Positions 41,580 through 43,022 of a stretch of DNA of 43,022 nucleotides are shown here, piece after piece. Position 1 is the stretch's first letter. Each line of letters starts with the position of its first letter. The notes beneath the pieces are model-generated. The model was not told the DNA's origin. It was given only the letters and a program-made list of their open reading frames with translations, and searched no databases. This DNA is from an uncultured Acidimicrobiales bacterium (GTDB lineage: Bacteria > Actinomycetota > Acidimicrobiia > Acidimicrobiales > SHLQ01), in assembly GCA_938084885.1 (NCBI GenBank), contig CALKGG010000043.1:1-43022 (forward strand), read 5' to 3'. Position numbers and translations under genes: made by a program.

Positions 41580-43022
41580 ATGAGCGAGCACGAGCAAGCA
41601 GCGCTGACCGAGCAGCCGCAGCCAACCGACCTGACGATCGCGATTTGCACCATTGGGAGAGATGGGTTCGTACAAGCAGCGATCCGAAGCTTGCTCGAAA
41701 CCACTCCGCCAGGAGTTCACCTCCATATTGTGCTCAACGGGCCCGATGATCCGCATCTCGCCGGTCGCCTCGAAAAGATCATCGAAGCTTGGGCTGGTCC
41801 GGCGACGCTCAGCGCGCTCGACGAGCGGCTGTCGATCTCGGGAAGCCACAACACCGCGCTCGACCTAGCAACCACCTCGTTCATCACGTTCATGGGCGAC
41901 GATGACCTGGTGCTGGAGCCTCGGGTCGAACACCTCCTCGAGGTCTTTTGGACAACCGTGCCGACTCCAGCGGTCGTTGGGAGTTTCTGTCGACGGGTCA
42001 GCGGTAGCTACGACCGCCCGAGGTTCTCCACAAACAAGGACTATGGGCCGTCCTCGATCGAGGCTTGGGAACGCGAGCGAGACTCTGGCGAACTCATCGA
42101 GATCGTCTTTCCGTCCGCGATCTACCGCACCGATCTCCTGCGTTTAGTCGGCGGTTTCGAGGATCGTTTTGGCTCGGCAATGGACCTCGCAACCTTCACG
42201 ATTCTTGGCCAACATCACCCCGTTATTGCTGACCCGAGGCGTTCATTTGCTCATCGAATCCATGATGGGTCGGTGACTTCCAGCTCGGCTGGCCAGCACG
42301 CTGCCCGACTGCGGTACACCGAGGCGTGTATCGCTGCCATCCGCAACGGCGATGAGCAACCGTTGTGGGACGAGTTCGTGGCTTCGGAGGCTGACACGTC
42401 AGCTGCGTCACGTGCGACCGGCGCCAGACACACCATGAGCGCGACGCTCTTTCGCCAAGGAGGCGCAGCCGCTGCCTCGGGGCAACGACTCCAGGGGTTG
42501 GCAAAGCTCGGTGCTTCCGCGGTTCTCTCACCTCGCACATTCTTTGGCCGACTCCGGTCTCAGGTCACCCGCGAGACCAACTCCGAACCGGTGGTTTCGC
42601 TACTCCTGAACGCAACGGTGCCCGAGCAGCTGCCCTTTTTCGAGTCGCTCCGCGCCGAACTCCGCTCCCGCAGCGTTGAGCTACGCGTCATCCTTGCTGA
42701 CAGCGGAGGCAACGAACAGCACGCACCACCTCCCCTGCCCTGGATTGAGCGCCGGCCTTCACGCCAAACCAACGTGCTCGGGAGATCACTGCCTTGGCAG
42801 CCAGGTCTCGACATTGCAACGACCTCGGAACTGATCATCACCGAGATCGGTTCCCGCCAGCTCTTGAACCCGGTCTTTGGTCGAAGCCAACGCACATTGC
42901 GGACCCGCCACGGCTTCTGGGATGCCAGCGACGACTATCCTTGGTCGACCGACCAACCACCGGAGGAAACGAATCTACGGCGGCTCATCGGCAAGGCTCA
43001 TTGGTTCTTTGCTAGCAGCGCC
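41580..43022 (+). CDS. GT2-GT4 fusion glycosyltransferase (3' end outside window)
   Basis: 481 codons are visible and the frame is still open at the window edge. Residues about 18-260 form a GT2-like GT-A domain, with LTIAICTIGRDGFVQAAIRSLLE, ISGSHNTALDLA and the metal-binding FMGDDDLVLEPR. From about residue 336 the sequence is homologous to the N-domain of the preceding gene. EPVVSLLLNATVPEQLPFFE corresponds to EPVVTILFKNCHQYRVQFFH, LPWQPGLDIATTSELIITE to LLWQPGLDLARESDLIITE, and AHWFFA is shared. The protein probably adds two sugars in sequence. The GT4 part's catalytic half lies outside. Confidence 0.8.
   Translation, partial: MSEHEQAALTEQPQPTDLTIAICTIGRDGFVQAAIRSLLETTPPGVHLHIVLNGPDDPHLAGRLEKIIEAWAGPATLSALDERLSISGSHNTALDLATTSFITFMGDDDLVLEPRVEHLLEVFWTTVPTPAVVGSFCRRVSGSYDRPRFSTNKDYGPSSIEAWERERDSGELIEIVFPSAIYRTDLLRLVGGFEDRFGSAMDLATFTILGQHHPVIADPRRSFAHRIHDGSVTSSSAGQHAARLRYTEACIAAIRNGDEQPLWDEFVASEADTSAASRATGARHTMSATLFRQGGAAAASGQRLQGLAKLGASAVLSPRTFFGRLRSQVTRETNSEPVVSLLLNATVPEQLPFFESLRAELRSRSVELRVILADSGGNEQHAPPPLPWIERRPSRQTNVLGRSLPWQPGLDIATTSELIITEIGSRQLLNPVFGRSQRTLRTRHGFWDASDDYPWSTDQPPEETNLRRLIGKAHWFFASSA

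Noticed and set aside
1..43022. tRNA, rRNA, CRISPR, IS elements, attachment sites
   Set aside because: No cloverleaf, rRNA core words, regularly spaced repeats, transposase motifs or terminal repeats were recognised by eye. A covariance-model search would be needed to exclude small RNAs.

Overview
The window comes from a high-GC Gram-positive bacterium, most probably an actinobacterium, and I would guess the class Acidimicrobiia. The reasons are a homodimeric pyruvate dehydrogenase E1 (AceE) of about 900 residues, an LPxTG-type cell-wall sorting signal, GTG/TTG starts, several apparently leaderless promoters of the TANNNT type, and polysaccharide co-polymerases fused to a tyrosine kinase on one chain, the usual Gram-positive/actinobacterial arrangement. 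The class-level assignment is inference. No rRNA, tRNA, CRISPR array, insertion sequence or phage gene was seen.

Layout. 1-1647 (minus strand): lpdA followed by the start of a 2-oxoacid dehydrogenase E2 gene cut by the window edge. 2037-3806: a GAF-GGDEF signalling protein with a decayed HD-GYP-like N-terminus. 3832-8807 (minus strand): a tight three-gene operon of a Wzz/BY-kinase, a polytopic polymerase-like membrane protein and a PqqD-HprK-like kinase fusion. 8913-12150: two convergent GT4 glycosyltransferases whose ends overlap, plus a polysaccharide deacetylase. 12228-20569: a long plus-strand operon of GNAT acyltransferase, GT4-like enzyme, two GT2 paralogues, ABC exporter, sugar epimerase, PglC-like phosphoglycosyl transferase and PglD/NeuD-like acetyltransferase, many joined by ATGA overlaps. 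20590-22455 (minus strand): a membrane UDP-sugar 4,6-dehydratase (CapD/PglF type). 22590-27149: a DUF4012 membrane protein, an LPxTG secreted protein and a UDP-sugar 6-dehydrogenase.

27216-32471 is a housekeeping block (TIGR01777 SDR, SRPBCC protein, DUF427 protein, RNase HI, AceE). 32557-43022 is a second polysaccharide locus: membrane-anchored EEP-family protein, second Wzz/BY-kinase, O-antigen-ligase-like protein, two exported beta-helix proteins and two related glycosyltransferases, the last a GT2-GT4 fusion cut by the window edge.

Together the genes outline synthesis of activated sugars (4,6-dehydratase, epimerase, 6-dehydrogenase, acetyltransferase), transfer of the first sugar phosphate to lipid (PglC-like), chain extension (about seven glycosyltransferases), export (ABC exporter), polymerisation and length control (two Wzz-kinases, two Wzy-like proteins) and surface modification (deacetylase, beta-helix proteins). 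The most unusual points are the PqqD-HprK kinase fusion co-transcribed with a Wzz/BY-kinase, and a shared ATGTCGAA inverted-repeat element in front of the second Wzz-kinase gene and, as a perfect palindrome touching the start codon, in front of a beta-helix gene.
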